DNA of 64,000 nt from Phaeospirillum sp. (GTDB lineage Bacteria > Pseudomonadota > Alphaproteobacteria > Rhodospirillales > Magnetospirillaceae). Where the stretch lies: the NCBI GenBank assembly GCA_030651575.1, contig JAUSFB010000044.1, positions 124,001-188,000 on the forward strand, read 5' to 3'. A program made the translations under genes and the position numbers. Position 1 is the stretch's first letter. Every line of letters starts with the position of its first letter. The notes under the pieces were generated by a model. It ran no database searches. It was not told the DNA's origin and saw nothing but the letters and a program-made list of their open reading frames with translations. Shown piece by piece: positions 18,564 through 28,107 of this stretch.

Positions 18564-19496
18564 TCAGCCTGCGGCAATACGCAGCCGTTGGCGCACTGAT
18601 GCGGCGACTTGCGGCGCCAGCAGGCCGAACGTGTCGAACATGGTCTCCTGCGAGCCGTATTCCTTGGGGAAGGCATCGGGCAGGCCCAGGCGCAGCAGCC
18701 GGGGCGCCCGATCCAGATTATCCACCAGCGTCTCGGCGACGGCGCTGCCCAGTCCGCCGGTACGGCTGTGTTCCTCGATGGTCACCACCAGTCCGACGGA
18801 ACCGGCCCATTCCAGCAGGGCGGCACTATCCAGCGGCTTGACCGTATGCATGTGCAGGATCCCGCATCGAATCCCGTTGGCGGCCAGTTCATCGGCGGCA
18901 TCCATGGCCCGCTTCAGCATGACCCCGGTGGTCACCATCAGCACGTCGCCCGGTTCCCGCACAGGAATCGCCTTGCCGATGGCGAAGCCGCGCGCCGGGT
19001 CGGAGACGACCGGATCGCCGCCCTTGGCTAGGCGGATATACATGGGGCCGGGCCAATCCAGGGAGGCGTCCATCAGCCGACGCATCTCCTCGGCATCGGA
19101 GACCGCCACCACGGTCATGTTGGGCAGGACCCGCATGGCGGCCATGTCCTCGAAGGCCAGATGGGTTGAACCCAGCGGGGCATAGACCACGCCGCCACCA
19201 CTGGAGATCATGCGGACCGGAAGGTTGTGCAGGCACAGATCGACCGCGATCTGCTCGTTGGCACGGCGGGTAAAGAACGGTGCGATGGTGTTGAGATAGG
19301 GAACGAAGCCTTCCATGGCCAGACCGGCGGCCATGCCGATCATATTGGCCTCGGCGATTCCCTCCATGAACCAGCGGTCGGGGAATTCGGCCCGCATCTT
19401 GTCCAGGGTGCCTGCCCCCAGGTCCGAACCGATGAACAGCACGCGCGGATCGCGGCGGGCGAGTTCGTGAACCTTGTCGAGTGCGGCCTTGCGCAT
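18564..19496 (-). CDS. Transketolase, C-terminal subunit
   Basis: 310 aa. It has the pyrimidine-binding and C-terminal domains of a split transketolase. The catalytic glutamate is in FMEGIAEANMIGMAAGLA. Later blocks such as YIRLAKGGDP and TIEEHSRTGGLG fit the family. It begins 2 bases after the stop of the N-terminal subunit gene, so both are made together. It transfers a two-carbon ketol unit with thiamine diphosphate. In this cassette it probably makes a specific ketose precursor for the polysaccharide and not housekeeping pentose phosphates (inference). Confidence 0.88.
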   Translation of the reverse strand: MRKAALDKVHELARRDPRVLFIGSDLGAGTLDKMRAEFPDRWFMEGIAEANMIGMAAGLAMEGFVPYLNTIAPFFTRRANEQIAVDLCLHNLPVRMISSGGGVVYAPLGSTHLAFEDMAAMRVLPNMTVVAVSDAEEMRRLMDASLDWPGPMYIRLAKGGDPVVSDPARGFAIGKAIPVREPGDVLMVTTGVMLKRAMDAADELAANGIRCGILHMHTVKPLDSAALLEWAGSVGLVVTIEEHSRTGGLGSAVAETLVDNLDRAPRLLRLGLPDAFPKEYGSQETMFDTFGLLAPQVAASVRQRLRIAAG

Positions 19497-19498
19497 GA

Positions 19499-20329
19499 TC
19501 AGCGACCCCCCAGGGCATCGTAAAGGCCTGCGATCTCGCTTTCCGGCAGCTTTGCCTTGTGGTGCCAGTCGGCGCGGCCTTCGGCGAAGGGGATACCCTT
19601 GCCCTTGACGGTGTGGCAGATAATGGCGGTGGGCTTGTCACCCTGGAGCGGCAGGGAGCGGAACAGGGTCCTCAGCGCCTCGGTATCGTGGCCATTAACC
19701 TCCACCGTGGCGAAGTTGAACGCCCGGAACTTGTCAGCGAAGGGCTCCATGTCCTGAACCTCGGCGGTGGGGCCGAAGGATTGCAGTTTGTTGTAATCGA
19801 TAATGGCCACCAGATTAGACAGTCGGTGCTTGCCCGCACTCATGGCTGCTTCCCACACGCTCCCCTCGTTGGTCTCGCCATCGCCCATCACGACCCAGAC
19901 CTTGTGGGTCTGCTTTTGGATACGGGCGGCCAGCGCGAGGCCGACACCGATGGGCAGGCCGTGCCCCAGGGCGCCGGTCGAGGCCTCGACACCGGGAATC
20001 TTTCCGGCTTCGGGGTGGCCCCCCAGGATGCTGTGGCGCATGCAGAAGGTATCCAGGGCCTCCATGGGAATGAAGCCCTTATCGGCCAGCAGGGCATATT
20101 GGGTCAGGCAGCCATGGCCCTTGCTGAGGATGAAGCGGTCGCGGCCGGGCCATTTGGGCTCGGTGGGGCGATAGCTCATGACGTCGTCATACAGAACCCG
20201 GAGAATTTCGATGGCCGACATGGACGAGCCGATATGGCCGCGCCCGCCTTTATCGAGGGCGCGCACCACCAGACGGCGCAGGTAGAGCGAGCGCTCATCC
20301 AATACGATGGCCTCGGGAGACACGGTCAT
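19499..20329 (-). CDS. Transketolase, N-terminal subunit
   Basis: 276 aa from the ATG at 20329. Upstream codons in the open frame overlap the kinase gene and are not family-like. The thiamine diphosphate and metal motif is VVMGDGETNEGS, with GHGLPIGVGLALAAR before it and DYNKLQSFG after it, as in N-terminal transketolase halves. It is 17 bases downstream of the kinase gene and 2 bases upstream of the C-terminal half. It needs that partner for activity. Confidence 0.88.
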   Translation of the reverse strand: MTVSPEAIVLDERSLYLRRLVVRALDKGGRGHIGSSMSAIEILRVLYDDVMSYRPTEPKWPGRDRFILSKGHGCLTQYALLADKGFIPMEALDTFCMRHSILGGHPEAGKIPGVEASTGALGHGLPIGVGLALAARIQKQTHKVWVVMGDGETNEGSVWEAAMSAGKHRLSNLVAIIDYNKLQSFGPTAEVQDMEPFADKFRAFNFATVEVNGHDTEALRTLFRSLPLQGDKPTAIICHTVKGKGIPFAEGRADWHHKAKLPESEIAGLYDALGGR

Positions 20330-20346
20330 GGAACCCCTCGCATGAT

Positions 20347-21384
20347 TCAATCCTGGTTCAAGGCGGCGCGAACCGCGGTCAATCGTGCTTGGGCCTTGAT
20401 CAGTTGCCGGGCCTGTGTCTCGGCGGCGGTGGCTTCGGCGCCCGCGAATTGACGGCGCAGCCAACGGTCCGGCAGGAATTCGTTCAGCAAAATCATACAC
20501 CAGCGCAACCCGACCAAGGAGTATAGCAAGGAGAGTCGGTGCTGGAAAGCATGGTCGGCACCATAGAGTGCGGCAATCCCCCGACGCCATTGAGTGGCTT
20601 GTTCGGCGGTCAGCACCATGGCGGGGTGCTGGAGGAAATCGGCGGCCAGCCGAACCGGGTCATCCCAGCCGAAATACTCGAAGTCGACGAAGGCCAGACT
20701 ACCATCGGGCCTGCGGATGGCATTATGGAAGCCGAAATCGGACGGGCTGAGGGTCCGGCATCGGTGCGGGATTGGGGCGTCGAAGCTCCATCCTTGCCTG
20801 TCGTAACCCTGACGGGCGCGCTGGGTGGCCTGGTTCAGGGTGGGACGGAAGTCGTCAGACAGGAAGGCTGACAGGGCGGGAAAGAGGGCGGCGCTTTCCG
20901 CCAACCGGGTCTGGCGGCCTTTGATCTGACGAAGGATCTCCTCTGCCGATAGGCAGGCTTCCGAGGCCAGGGGCAACATCTTGGATTCCGGCCGTTCGGC
21001 AAGGCGATGCAGATTCGCGGCGAAGGCGATAGCGGCATTGATATCGTTCGGACGGACTGCTCCGGGTGCGGCGCCCTCGATCCAACTGTACAGGGCGAAG
21101 CCGCCCTCGGGCCAGGCCGCCAGCGCCTTGGGCACCGCCAGACCGTGGGGGGCCAGGAAAGACAGCGCGGTGAATTCGGTGTCCAGGCGGTCGCGTGGAT
21201 CATCGGCCAGACGGGGATAGGATTTCAAGGCGAATGGATGCCCGTTGCCATCCTCGATCCGGTAAAGTCGATTATTGCCGCCGCCGCGTATCGGAACGAC
21301 AGTTGTCGGTTCGCAATTCAGCAGCCGCCGTGCCGCCGCGCCGACCGCGTCAGAATGCGCCGAAGACGGCATGGCTGATCTCAT
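20347..21384 (-). CDS. APH/choline kinase-like phosphotransferase
   Basis: 345 aa (or 341 from the ATG at 21372). The phosphotransferase fold shows PFALKSYPR (ATP-binding lysine), then LSPSDFGFHNAI as a variant of the catalytic HGDxxxxN loop (the His-Gly is Ser-Pro), and VDFEYFGWDDP as the metal-binding DFE-type motif. It overlaps the HAD gene by 35 bases. Family members phosphorylate small alcohols or sugars; within this sugar-activation cassette a sugar substrate is likely. It is not a good candidate for antibiotic resistance. Confidence 0.72.
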   Translation of the reverse strand: MRSAMPSSAHSDAVGAAARRLLNCEPTTVVPIRGGGNNRLYRIEDGNGHPFALKSYPRLADDPRDRLDTEFTALSFLAPHGLAVPKALAAWPEGGFALYSWIEGAAPGAVRPNDINAAIAFAANLHRLAERPESKMLPLASEACLSAEEILRQIKGRQTRLAESAALFPALSAFLSDDFRPTLNQATQRARQGYDRQGWSFDAPIPHRCRTLSPSDFGFHNAIRRPDGSLAFVDFEYFGWDDPVRLAADFLQHPAMVLTAEQATQWRRGIAALYGADHAFQHRLSLLYSLVGLRWCMILLNEFLPDRWLRRQFAGAEATAAETQARQLIKAQARLTAVRAALNQD

Positions 21385-21967
21385 CCCAATGGCTGAAAAC
21401 CGTGAAATCCCCGTGCGGTTCGAGACCCCCGCCGGGATGGAACAGCAGGCGCCGGATCCAGGTGGGAAAGCCGGGTTCGGCGAAGATCTCCTCCAGGTCG
21501 TCGATGAAGACCTGACAACCTAGTTCGGCGATTCGGGCGCATTTTTCCTCCCTGGTCCGAGCGAAGAACACCCGCTCCCGCGGGATGGCGAAGCCCGTCG
21601 CCGCGAAAAATCCCTTGGCCTCCATCCAGGCCAGGGCGGCCTCGCGCAGATTGACGCCGCCCGGGTCGGCCGCGGCATGCACGGTCTTATGGCTGACAAT
21701 GACCACCTCCGCGCCCCGTGTGCGGCAGGTGGTTAGGAAGGAGGCGACGCCATCGATCAGTTCGGCCTCGGCCATGCGCGCGCCATAGGCTATGGCTTGC
21801 AGGCGCATCCACTTGGTCTCGCCGGACTCGAGGCGACGGACATGGTCCCGCACCTCCTTTTTCGACCCGCGAAAGTTCGCGTTCAGCCATCCGGCATCCT
21901 TGCCGATCCGCTCGAACAGGCTGTCGTAACCGGCGATGGTGTTGTCGAAGTCGATCCCGATCCGCAT
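21350..21967 (-). CDS. HAD-superfamily phosphatase-like protein
   Basis: 205 aa. HAD motif I is IDFDNTI (D6 and D8), motif II is VIVSHKT, and the motif IV acidic pair is VFIDDLEEIF. A helical cap lies between motifs I and II. It is placed between the SDR epimerase gene (4 bases away) and the kinase gene. It probably removes a phosphate from a sugar-phosphate intermediate, as HAD phosphatases do in heptose activation. The exact substrate is not visible. Confidence 0.78.
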   Translation of the reverse strand: MRIGIDFDNTIAGYDSLFERIGKDAGWLNANFRGSKKEVRDHVRRLESGETKWMRLQAIAYGARMAEAELIDGVASFLTTCRTRGAEVVIVSHKTVHAAADPGGVNLREAALAWMEAKGFFAATGFAIPRERVFFARTREEKCARIAELGCQVFIDDLEEIFAEPGFPTWIRRLLFHPGGGLEPHGDFTVFSHWDEISHAVFGAF

Positions 21968-21971
21968 GGAC

Positions 21972-22973
21972 TCAGCTCAGATCGACTTGTTGCATTCGCT
22001 TAATGTTGAAATATAGGGGATTGTTCATTGGATCGGACAGCTTGCCTGTCTTGAAGGCGTCAAGCAGGCCCCGTACAGCATCCTCAATAGTGTATTGCAG
22101 CTCGAACCCGATATCGTCGCGGATATTCTTGCCTGACACATGATAGGAGCGCGGATCATTGGTGGGGACTGTCTTGATCTCGACATCTGATCCCACCACC
22201 TCACGCACGATCTCGGCTAGATCCGAGATGGGGAAGTTCGTGTCTCCGGCATTCCAGGTCTTGCCATCGATGGCGGCGTCCGGTTGTTGCAGCAAATAGA
22301 CGTAGAGGTTGCTCATATCCTCGATATGGATATTCGGGCGCTTCTGCGGTCCGCCGGTAACCCTGATTTTACGGTTGTGGAATGCGTGGTTGGCGAAGAT
22401 ATTGACCACCACGTCCAGTCGTTGCCGGGGGGCATAGCCGCAGACGGTAGAGGGCCGGATCACGGTGGTGACGAAGCCGGGGACACGCTCCGCCAACAAC
22501 TCAACCTCGCACATGGCTTTGAATTTGGAATAATCCGTCAGCGGTTCCAGCGGCAGATCCTCAGTGACCTCGGCCTCGTCCTTGACGCCATAGACCGACG
22601 ACGACGAGGCATAAATGAACCGCTTGACCCCAGCGGCCTTGGCGGCACGCACCAGCGGCAGGAAGGCGTCGTGATTGATGGATTTCCCCAAGGTGGGGTT
22701 CAGCTCGAACGACGGGTCGTTGGAGATGCAGGCCAGATGGATCACCGCATCACAGCTTTGCAAGGCGTCCCGGACCACCGTTGGGTCTCTCAGATCACCC
22801 CTCACCTGGCGCAGATTGGGGTGGCTGGCGCAGCTGGGAAAAATATCGTCGCCATAGAGGTAGAGGTCCAGAACGGTGACCTTGTGGCCCTGATTCAGTA
22901 GCTTGGGCACCAGAGAGCTGCCCACATAACCAGCTCCGCCGGTGATCAGGACACTCCACGGTCCGGTAGACAT
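21972..22973 (-). CDS. NAD-dependent sugar epimerase/dehydratase (extended SDR)
   Basis: 333 aa from the ATG at 22973, which has a GGAG site about 8 bases upstream. A TTG at 22991 would add 6 residues. The nucleotide motif is TGGAGYVGSSLV, and the catalytic set is ASSSSVYG with YSKFK (Tyr-x-x-x-Lys). Extended SDRs epimerise, reduce or dehydrate NDP-sugars. It starts 19 bases after the nucleotidyltransferase-kinase fusion, so it probably acts on that enzyme's product. Confidence 0.85.
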   Translation of the reverse strand: MSTGPWSVLITGGAGYVGSSLVPKLLNQGHKVTVLDLYLYGDDIFPSCASHPNLRQVRGDLRDPTVVRDALQSCDAVIHLACISNDPSFELNPTLGKSINHDAFLPLVRAAKAAGVKRFIYASSSSVYGVKDEAEVTEDLPLEPLTDYSKFKAMCEVELLAERVPGFVTTVIRPSTVCGYAPRQRLDVVVNIFANHAFHNRKIRVTGGPQKRPNIHIEDMSNLYVYLLQQPDAAIDGKTWNAGDTNFPISDLAEIVREVVGSDVEIKTVPTNDPRSYHVSGKNIRDDIGFELQYTIEDAVRGLLDAFKTGKLSDPMNNPLYFNIKRMQQVDLS

Positions 22974-22992
22974 CGGATGACTCCGTTTCAAG

Positions 22993-24552
22993 CTATTTCA
23001 GAATGGCGGTAAGGAATTTGACCAGCGGAATCTTCTCCACCGATGTCCGGTGGCCGACGATGCCGACCTTGATGGCGCCCGCCGAGTTGCCTATGAAGCC
23101 CGCCGCGTCCAGGTCGCCCCCGGCGCAGACCAGCGGCGCCGTGACCACGAAAAAGGCGTCGCCCGCACCGACCGTATCCACCACCTGATTGGTGAATGCG
23201 GGAATGCGGGTCACCTCGTTGGTGGCGCGGTTGAAGGTGATGCAGCCATGTTGCCCATGGGTGATGATGATCCGGGGGACATCCACCATCTCGGGCAGTT
23301 TGCGCTGAATAATATCGGCGATATCCGAAAATCGGTCGGCCACCGCCAGACGCGCTTCCGGCGCGTCCAGGCAGATGAAGTCAGCCCGATGGTATTTGGA
23401 GATCAGGTTGTATCCTTGATTGCCCGCATTGGTCTGGGCGTTGACCGCCAGGAAGGGAGAGCATTCGCACAGCACGTCGATGATATGAGGCGTGATCATG
23501 CCATGGCCGAAATCGGTGGCGATCACCACATTGGCGTTCTTGACCTTGTCGCGGATGACCCGGTCCAACTCGGACTCCAATTCGGCCTCCAGCGGGCTAT
23601 CCTCGAAATAATAGACCTCGAATAGCTTCCGGGTATAGGCGGGATCGACGAAGCGGCACTTGCGCGTGGTTGGGGAGTTCTTCCGATACAAGGGAGTCAA
23701 CTTGACGTTGGGGCGCAGGCTGGAGCGGATCAGCTCTTCATAGCTGTCTTCTTCGCCCAAGCAGGTTATGATCTCTATCTCGCGGCAGAATGTGGCCAGA
23801 TGATTGGCCGCCGCCACTACTCCGCCAGCGAAGATTTCGCGGCTATCGAATCGGGATGCCAGGATATTTTCCTTGGCGGCCTTCCCCATGGGGCGGACAT
23901 AGCTGTATTCATCGATGATGGCATCGCCCACCAGGACGACGCGGTAATCCTTGATCCGCTCGATCAGACTGAGCATGCGATTGAGGCCGTCATTGGCCCG
24001 CATCTGTTCCAGCAGGTCGCGTAACGGCGGGTCGTAGACGTCCAGATAGCGGTTGATCAGGGCCGACGAACTGAAAGTGATGTCGCGGGTAAAAACCAAC
24101 TGGCCGCCATGCTTCTCCACGGTCATGCGTTCCGATGAAATCTTTCCGGTGATGTCTTCTTCCGGATTTTCGTAATCGGAGCCTTTGACATAGATGTTCG
24201 GCTTGATCTCATCCAGCACGGTTTCAGCGCTGGGGGCATGGTTAATGCCCACGTAATCGACAAAACTCAGGGCGCCCAGCATTTCGGCGCGGAACGCCTC
24301 GGAGAAGATGGGGCGTCCCGGTCCTTTATTGACGAACTTATCGGCGGTGATGGTGACGATAAGCCGGGTGCCCTTGCTCTTGGCTTGTTCGAGATGGCGA
24401 ACATGGCCGAGATGGAGGAGATCGAATACTCCGTGGGCCAGAACAACGGTTTCACCTGCAGCCTTGAGTGTTTCGGTGATGACGCCGAGATCATGAATCG
24501 AGCGGATCTTGTCACGAGGCGACGTCGCACGCGGGGGAGAAGGCTCAGTCAC
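22993..24552 (-). CDS. Nucleotidyltransferase-PfkB sugar kinase fusion (HldE-like with domain order reversed)
   Basis: 519 aa. The first part (about 25-165) is a cytidylyltransferase-type domain with GVFDLLHLGHVRHLEQ (HxGH motif) and a later FSSSALIN. The second part (about 195-515) is a PfkB-type kinase with VVDTVGAGDAFF as the ATP and catalytic motif. HldE of LPS heptose synthesis has the same two activities but kinase first. It would phosphorylate a sugar and activate it as an NDP-sugar. Start is GTG at 24552 with no clear ribosome site. About 220 bases without a gene lie upstream. Its neighbours (transketolase, SDR, HAD, kinase) suggest a dedicated activation route for an unusual higher sugar. 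Confidence 0.82.
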   Translation of the reverse strand: MTEPSPPRATSPRDKIRSIHDLGVITETLKAAGETVVLAHGVFDLLHLGHVRHLEQAKSKGTRLIVTITADKFVNKGPGRPIFSEAFRAEMLGALSFVDYVGINHAPSAETVLDEIKPNIYVKGSDYENPEEDITGKISSERMTVEKHGGQLVFTRDITFSSSALINRYLDVYDPPLRDLLEQMRANDGLNRMLSLIERIKDYRVVLVGDAIIDEYSYVRPMGKAAKENILASRFDSREIFAGGVVAAANHLATFCREIEIITCLGEEDSYEELIRSSLRPNVKLTPLYRKNSPTTRKCRFVDPAYTRKLFEVYYFEDSPLEAELESELDRVIRDKVKNANVVIATDFGHGMITPHIIDVLCECSPFLAVNAQTNAGNQGYNLISKYHRADFICLDAPEARLAVADRFSDIADIIQRKLPEMVDVPRIIITHGQHGCITFNRATNEVTRIPAFTNQVVDTVGAGDAFFVVTAPLVCAGGDLDAAGFIGNSAGAIKVGIVGHRTSVEKIPLVKFLTAILK

Positions 24553-24776
24553 GACTTTAAATCCACATTTCCAAGAGGCTTGAACTAAACCACAGACACG
24601 GCATCGCCTTCGTCCACTCGCTACGGCTCCGGGAAATTAGCGCATGAAGCGTCGGGATGCATTCACCAACTTCGCGGGCCAGATATCGAGCCTGATAATA
24701 GTCCGATACGGCAATGAAGCGCCACAATGGCGGCGGCTCGATGGTCCGTCAAGCTTGCCTCAATCCGTATTTACTC

Positions 24777-26810
24777 CTACTTCGCCGGTGCGGAGCATCC
24801 GGGGATCAGTTCGAACACCACCGCACCGGGGCTTTCAAAGCGCTCACCCAGGCAGCGACTCGCTCTCATTTCGTCGTGGAGCGGAGCAAACCGCTTCTCC
24901 GATTGTTCACGGGTCAGCAGAACGAATACCGGATCGGCAATCTCGGAGGCAATTCCATCCCAGAGCGCAGTCTTGGTCTCGCCGGGGGTGAACAGCCTTC
25001 GCAGCACTTCTTTGCGGGCTTCGCCCACCTGTCCTGCCGTCGTGAAGTGGCAATTTGAGGAACCGTAGGATCGACGAACACCAACACTGCCCACGAAGGA
25101 CAGGTCACAGAGCCTATTGTCCTCGACGATCACGGCCCGGGATGGGGTGTTCTTACGGATCCAGGCGAGGCCCCGGCTTTGCTCGGGAAATTCGGTCCCC
25201 ACTGCCGCCACACCATCGGCGGTAACCTGGAGGTGGTCGTGCGGCGGCAGGAACCCCCAAAGGAATGCCGCCGGCGCATTGGTGAGCACCGTCGACACCG
25301 CCAGACCCGCAACCAGCCGGGGCACCCATCGGGCTTGGCGTTCACCGACAAGACCCGACAGCCAGTACGCAAGGGCCAGGGCCAGGGGGGTGGAGGCAAG
25401 GGATACCAACTTATACTCGGCCCATTCCAGATTGAGCGGAATGGACATCAGTATCAGAATAAGGCTGAGGCTCAAGAGTTCGCGCGCCGGCCCGGGCGAA
25501 CGCAATAGATGCGGAGCGGCAAAGACCAGCAAGATGAGGTGAACCGGAATGGCCTGGAGAATCATCTCCATATTGCCGATGGGATCGAACAGCGGCACTA
25601 GACCGCTCTGACCGCGCGCCATCGGCGCCAGATACGGAAGGACGGCCAGGGCTGCGACGCCATAGTCCAGCCAGCGGGCCGGCAGTCCCCCGGCGGCAGC
25701 CGCGCGCCATGGACTGTCTCCGGGTTGCCGCGCCTGCCACGCTGAAAGGCACTGCTGCATGGCGATCGCGCCACATGTCGCCGCTCCCACCAACGGATTG
25801 AGCAGGACCATGGCCCCCACCGAGAGACCATAGACCGCATGGAGAAGGCCGGACTTGTGCCGGCAATCACGCAGATTGAGAAGAAGAAGGAACAGCGCGG
25901 CCGTCGGAATGAAACTGGCCGGGCCAATCACCTCGATATAGGCCATGGTATGAAATCCCGGCCCTGGCAAGAAGGGCCGGACCTGTGATGCGTACCAGAC
26001 CCCTGTCCCGAACACTGACCAAGCCCAATCCCCTAAGGCAAGACGACCAAGCAAGGTGAGGGCGCCAATGGCATTGACGCCGAACGCCGCGAAATACGCG
26101 ACCGGCAGAACCATGCGTTGGGGGAGTAGTGAAGACGCCAGCCGCCAAGCCAAGCCACCTACCGCGAAGAGGGAAATCGCGGAGTCGATCAAACGAACAT
26201 GTGTGATCGCGATATTGCCGAAGAGGGCCAGACCGGCATTGGTCACATGCTGAGCCCAGTAGAAGTTGGCGGGAACTCCAGCCAGAAACGGATTCTCGAA
26301 CGGTAGTATCCCTTGAACGACCTCGGCAATGTAAGCCGAGTGAAAATTGCCATGCCCCCCGATATTGACCGTGCCGATGACAAAACCGAGCATTGGCCCC
26401 AGTACTAAGGCATTCCATTTTAGAAATTGCTTAATGGCGGCCCAATCAACGATAGTCACCTGATCACCGGGAAACAGCGCCATCAGTAATAAGCCGAGGC
26501 ACAGCAGCACCGTGAACAGGGCGTTGATGACCGGGATCATCAATCCGATGTACAGGAATGAAACTAGATAAAAGACCGTGCGAATGGCAATGCAGATCGC
26601 CGCCGCTACGTAAACCCCCTGGCGATCCGCGATTAATTCCGGGGCCAGGCGCCATAACAGCACGATCCCGGGTCCGAGCACCCATGCCGGCAGTATCAGC
26701 ACGCTCAACCATGGAGACAGTGGCCCGACCATCATCGTCGCCATGGTGTGACCAGCAAACGGAATCAGCAAAAGAAGCGCAGTTGCTCTGTTCAAACGCA
26801 TAGTTTTCAT
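24777..26810 (-). CDS. Polytopic membrane protein, possible GT-C-type glycosyltransferase
   Basis: 677 aa from the ATG at 26810. More than ten hydrophobic segments span residues 1-530, followed by a soluble tail of about 150 residues that begins GLAWIRKNTPSRAVIV. Membrane segments plus a tail starting with a W-I-R-x-N-T-P motif are seen in many GT-C transferases that use lipid-linked sugars, but I do not see a clear acidic catalytic motif in the first loop. It follows an SGNH gene by 17 bases. Function is not established; glycosyltransferase is the leading guess. Confidence 0.55.
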   Translation of the reverse strand: MKTMRLNRATALLLLIPFAGHTMATMMVGPLSPWLSVLILPAWVLGPGIVLLWRLAPELIADRQGVYVAAAICIAIRTVFYLVSFLYIGLMIPVINALFTVLLCLGLLLMALFPGDQVTIVDWAAIKQFLKWNALVLGPMLGFVIGTVNIGGHGNFHSAYIAEVVQGILPFENPFLAGVPANFYWAQHVTNAGLALFGNIAITHVRLIDSAISLFAVGGLAWRLASSLLPQRMVLPVAYFAAFGVNAIGALTLLGRLALGDWAWSVFGTGVWYASQVRPFLPGPGFHTMAYIEVIGPASFIPTAALFLLLLNLRDCRHKSGLLHAVYGLSVGAMVLLNPLVGAATCGAIAMQQCLSAWQARQPGDSPWRAAAAGGLPARWLDYGVAALAVLPYLAPMARGQSGLVPLFDPIGNMEMILQAIPVHLILLVFAAPHLLRSPGPARELLSLSLILILMSIPLNLEWAEYKLVSLASTPLALALAYWLSGLVGERQARWVPRLVAGLAVSTVLTNAPAAFLWGFLPPHDHLQVTADGVAAVGTEFPEQSRGLAWIRKNTPSRAVIVEDNRLCDLSFVGSVGVRRSYGSSNCHFTTAGQVGEARKEVLRRLFTPGETKTALWDGIASEIADPVFVLLTREQSEKRFAPLHDEMRASRCLGERFESPGAVVFELIPGCSAPAK

Positions 26811-26827
26811 GGCCACCCCCAAGCCAC

Positions 26828-28057
26828 TCAGGGCGACGGGAAGGCCTTCTCCATGATACATTCGGCTACGAGATCGGATCCGTCGGCATTGTAGTGGACA
26901 TGATCAACATACAACATCTTGGAACTGTTCTCCTGCGCGTCGGCACACCAGTGGAAGCCGTCAAACGATCGCATCCGATCCATATATGAGGACAATACGA
27001 CATTGTATCCATACTTTGCCCGAAGGCCATACCGATTGCCTGTTCCGGGCATGGCATCGAGCATTGTCATGGCTTCTTTTTCAAACGGATAGCGATAGTA
27101 GGGGATCGGCTGCCAGATAAAGACCGTCTTCACCCCGTAAGCATCGCCGATGCTTTTGGCCATGCGTCGGTTCGACAGATATCTTTTAATGGAGATCTCG
27201 GCCCTGGCGGAATCATCTACAGCCCCGGTGGGAAGCTCGGCCTGGGGGAAGGGGCTGGGCGTCACGGTGCGTGCCGCCAGACGGTCCGCTACTTCAACCA
27301 TGGGAAGCCGAGCCCAGAATCGGCCGATATGGAAACCCAGACTGTCTTGAGTCACGCCATCCTGGACGATATTCGCCGCGCTTCGCAACAGCGGCGCCAG
27401 GGCCGGTTCGCCATTCCATATGATCATGTCGTTCAGGCCATCAAGGAATATGGCTGTCGTCGGGATGATATCTTGCTGAAGCAGCAGCGTGAACCTCAGC
27501 ATCTCTTGCGTGGACTGATAGGCGCTGACCCCGAAATTATAGACGAACACGTTGTCCTTCCCGGATGCGGCCCGCATCTTGCTTTGCAAGGCCGCAGCGA
27601 TTGTATCCTGATCCTGGACGCCGCCCCCCATGGCCGTCGATCCGCCGAAGATGAATACGACATTGGCATCGGTCGGTGGCGGCCACGGGCCTTGCCGCTT
27701 TCCGATGGAGCGGAAACCCGCTGCATGGACATTGAATGTCTTGGACTCATATTCTGGATAGCGATGTTCGTAGAACGGCTCGTATACGACGTGGACCCGT
27801 GCCGCATCGGCGAATATTTCAACAATATCCTCGTAGCTTTTCCCCGGATGGAGTTTCAGCAACAGGTCCCGATCCCAATTCTGGAGCCAAGCTTTCACAT
27901 CAGCCTGGGCAATGCTGTCCAAAGGGCGCCGTAGATGCGGGAGCAGGGGCAGGCAGGCAAGATTGAGAAGAACAGCAAGAATAAAAAGATTCACGATATT
28001 CAGGACGACTACTTTATATGCGCGCCCCATCATGGAAGCCCATATGTACCGGTTCAT
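26828..28057 (-). CDS. SGNH hydrolase-family protein, membrane-anchored
   Basis: 409 aa from the ATG at 28057 (MNRYIWASMMGRAYK), just before a membrane segment (about 13-38). SGNH blocks are VVFIFGGSTAMGGGV (serine block), NFGVSAYQSTQE, LDGLNDM (asparagine block) and VDHVHYNADGSDL (Asp-His block). It lies between a radical SAM gene (50 bases upstream) and the large membrane protein gene. A polysaccharide esterase or acyl-transfer role is likely; the substrate is unknown. Confidence 0.75.
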   Translation of the reverse strand: MNRYIWASMMGRAYKVVVLNIVNLFILAVLLNLACLPLLPHLRRPLDSIAQADVKAWLQNWDRDLLLKLHPGKSYEDIVEIFADAARVHVVYEPFYEHRYPEYESKTFNVHAAGFRSIGKRQGPWPPPTDANVVFIFGGSTAMGGGVQDQDTIAAALQSKMRAASGKDNVFVYNFGVSAYQSTQEMLRFTLLLQQDIIPTTAIFLDGLNDMIIWNGEPALAPLLRSAANIVQDGVTQDSLGFHIGRFWARLPMVEVADRLAARTVTPSPFPQAELPTGAVDDSARAEISIKRYLSNRRMAKSIGDAYGVKTVFIWQPIPYYRYPFEKEAMTMLDAMPGTGNRYGLRAKYGYNVVLSSYMDRMRSFDGFHWCADAQENSSKMLYVDHVHYNADGSDLVAECIMEKAFPSP

Positions 28058-28107
28058 CGCGGAATCCTTCTCGTGACCTTGGAAACGTGGGAAGTGGCCG
28101 GGGCGCG

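Noticed and set aside
17917-19185. 422-codon open frame on the + strand
   Set aside because: It runs against the radical SAM and transketolase genes, which are clearly coding on the - strand.
20347-21384. Aminoglycoside resistance gene
   Set aside because: The fold is APH-like, but the catalytic loop is variant and the gene sits inside a sugar-activation cassette, so a sugar or alcohol kinase is more likely.
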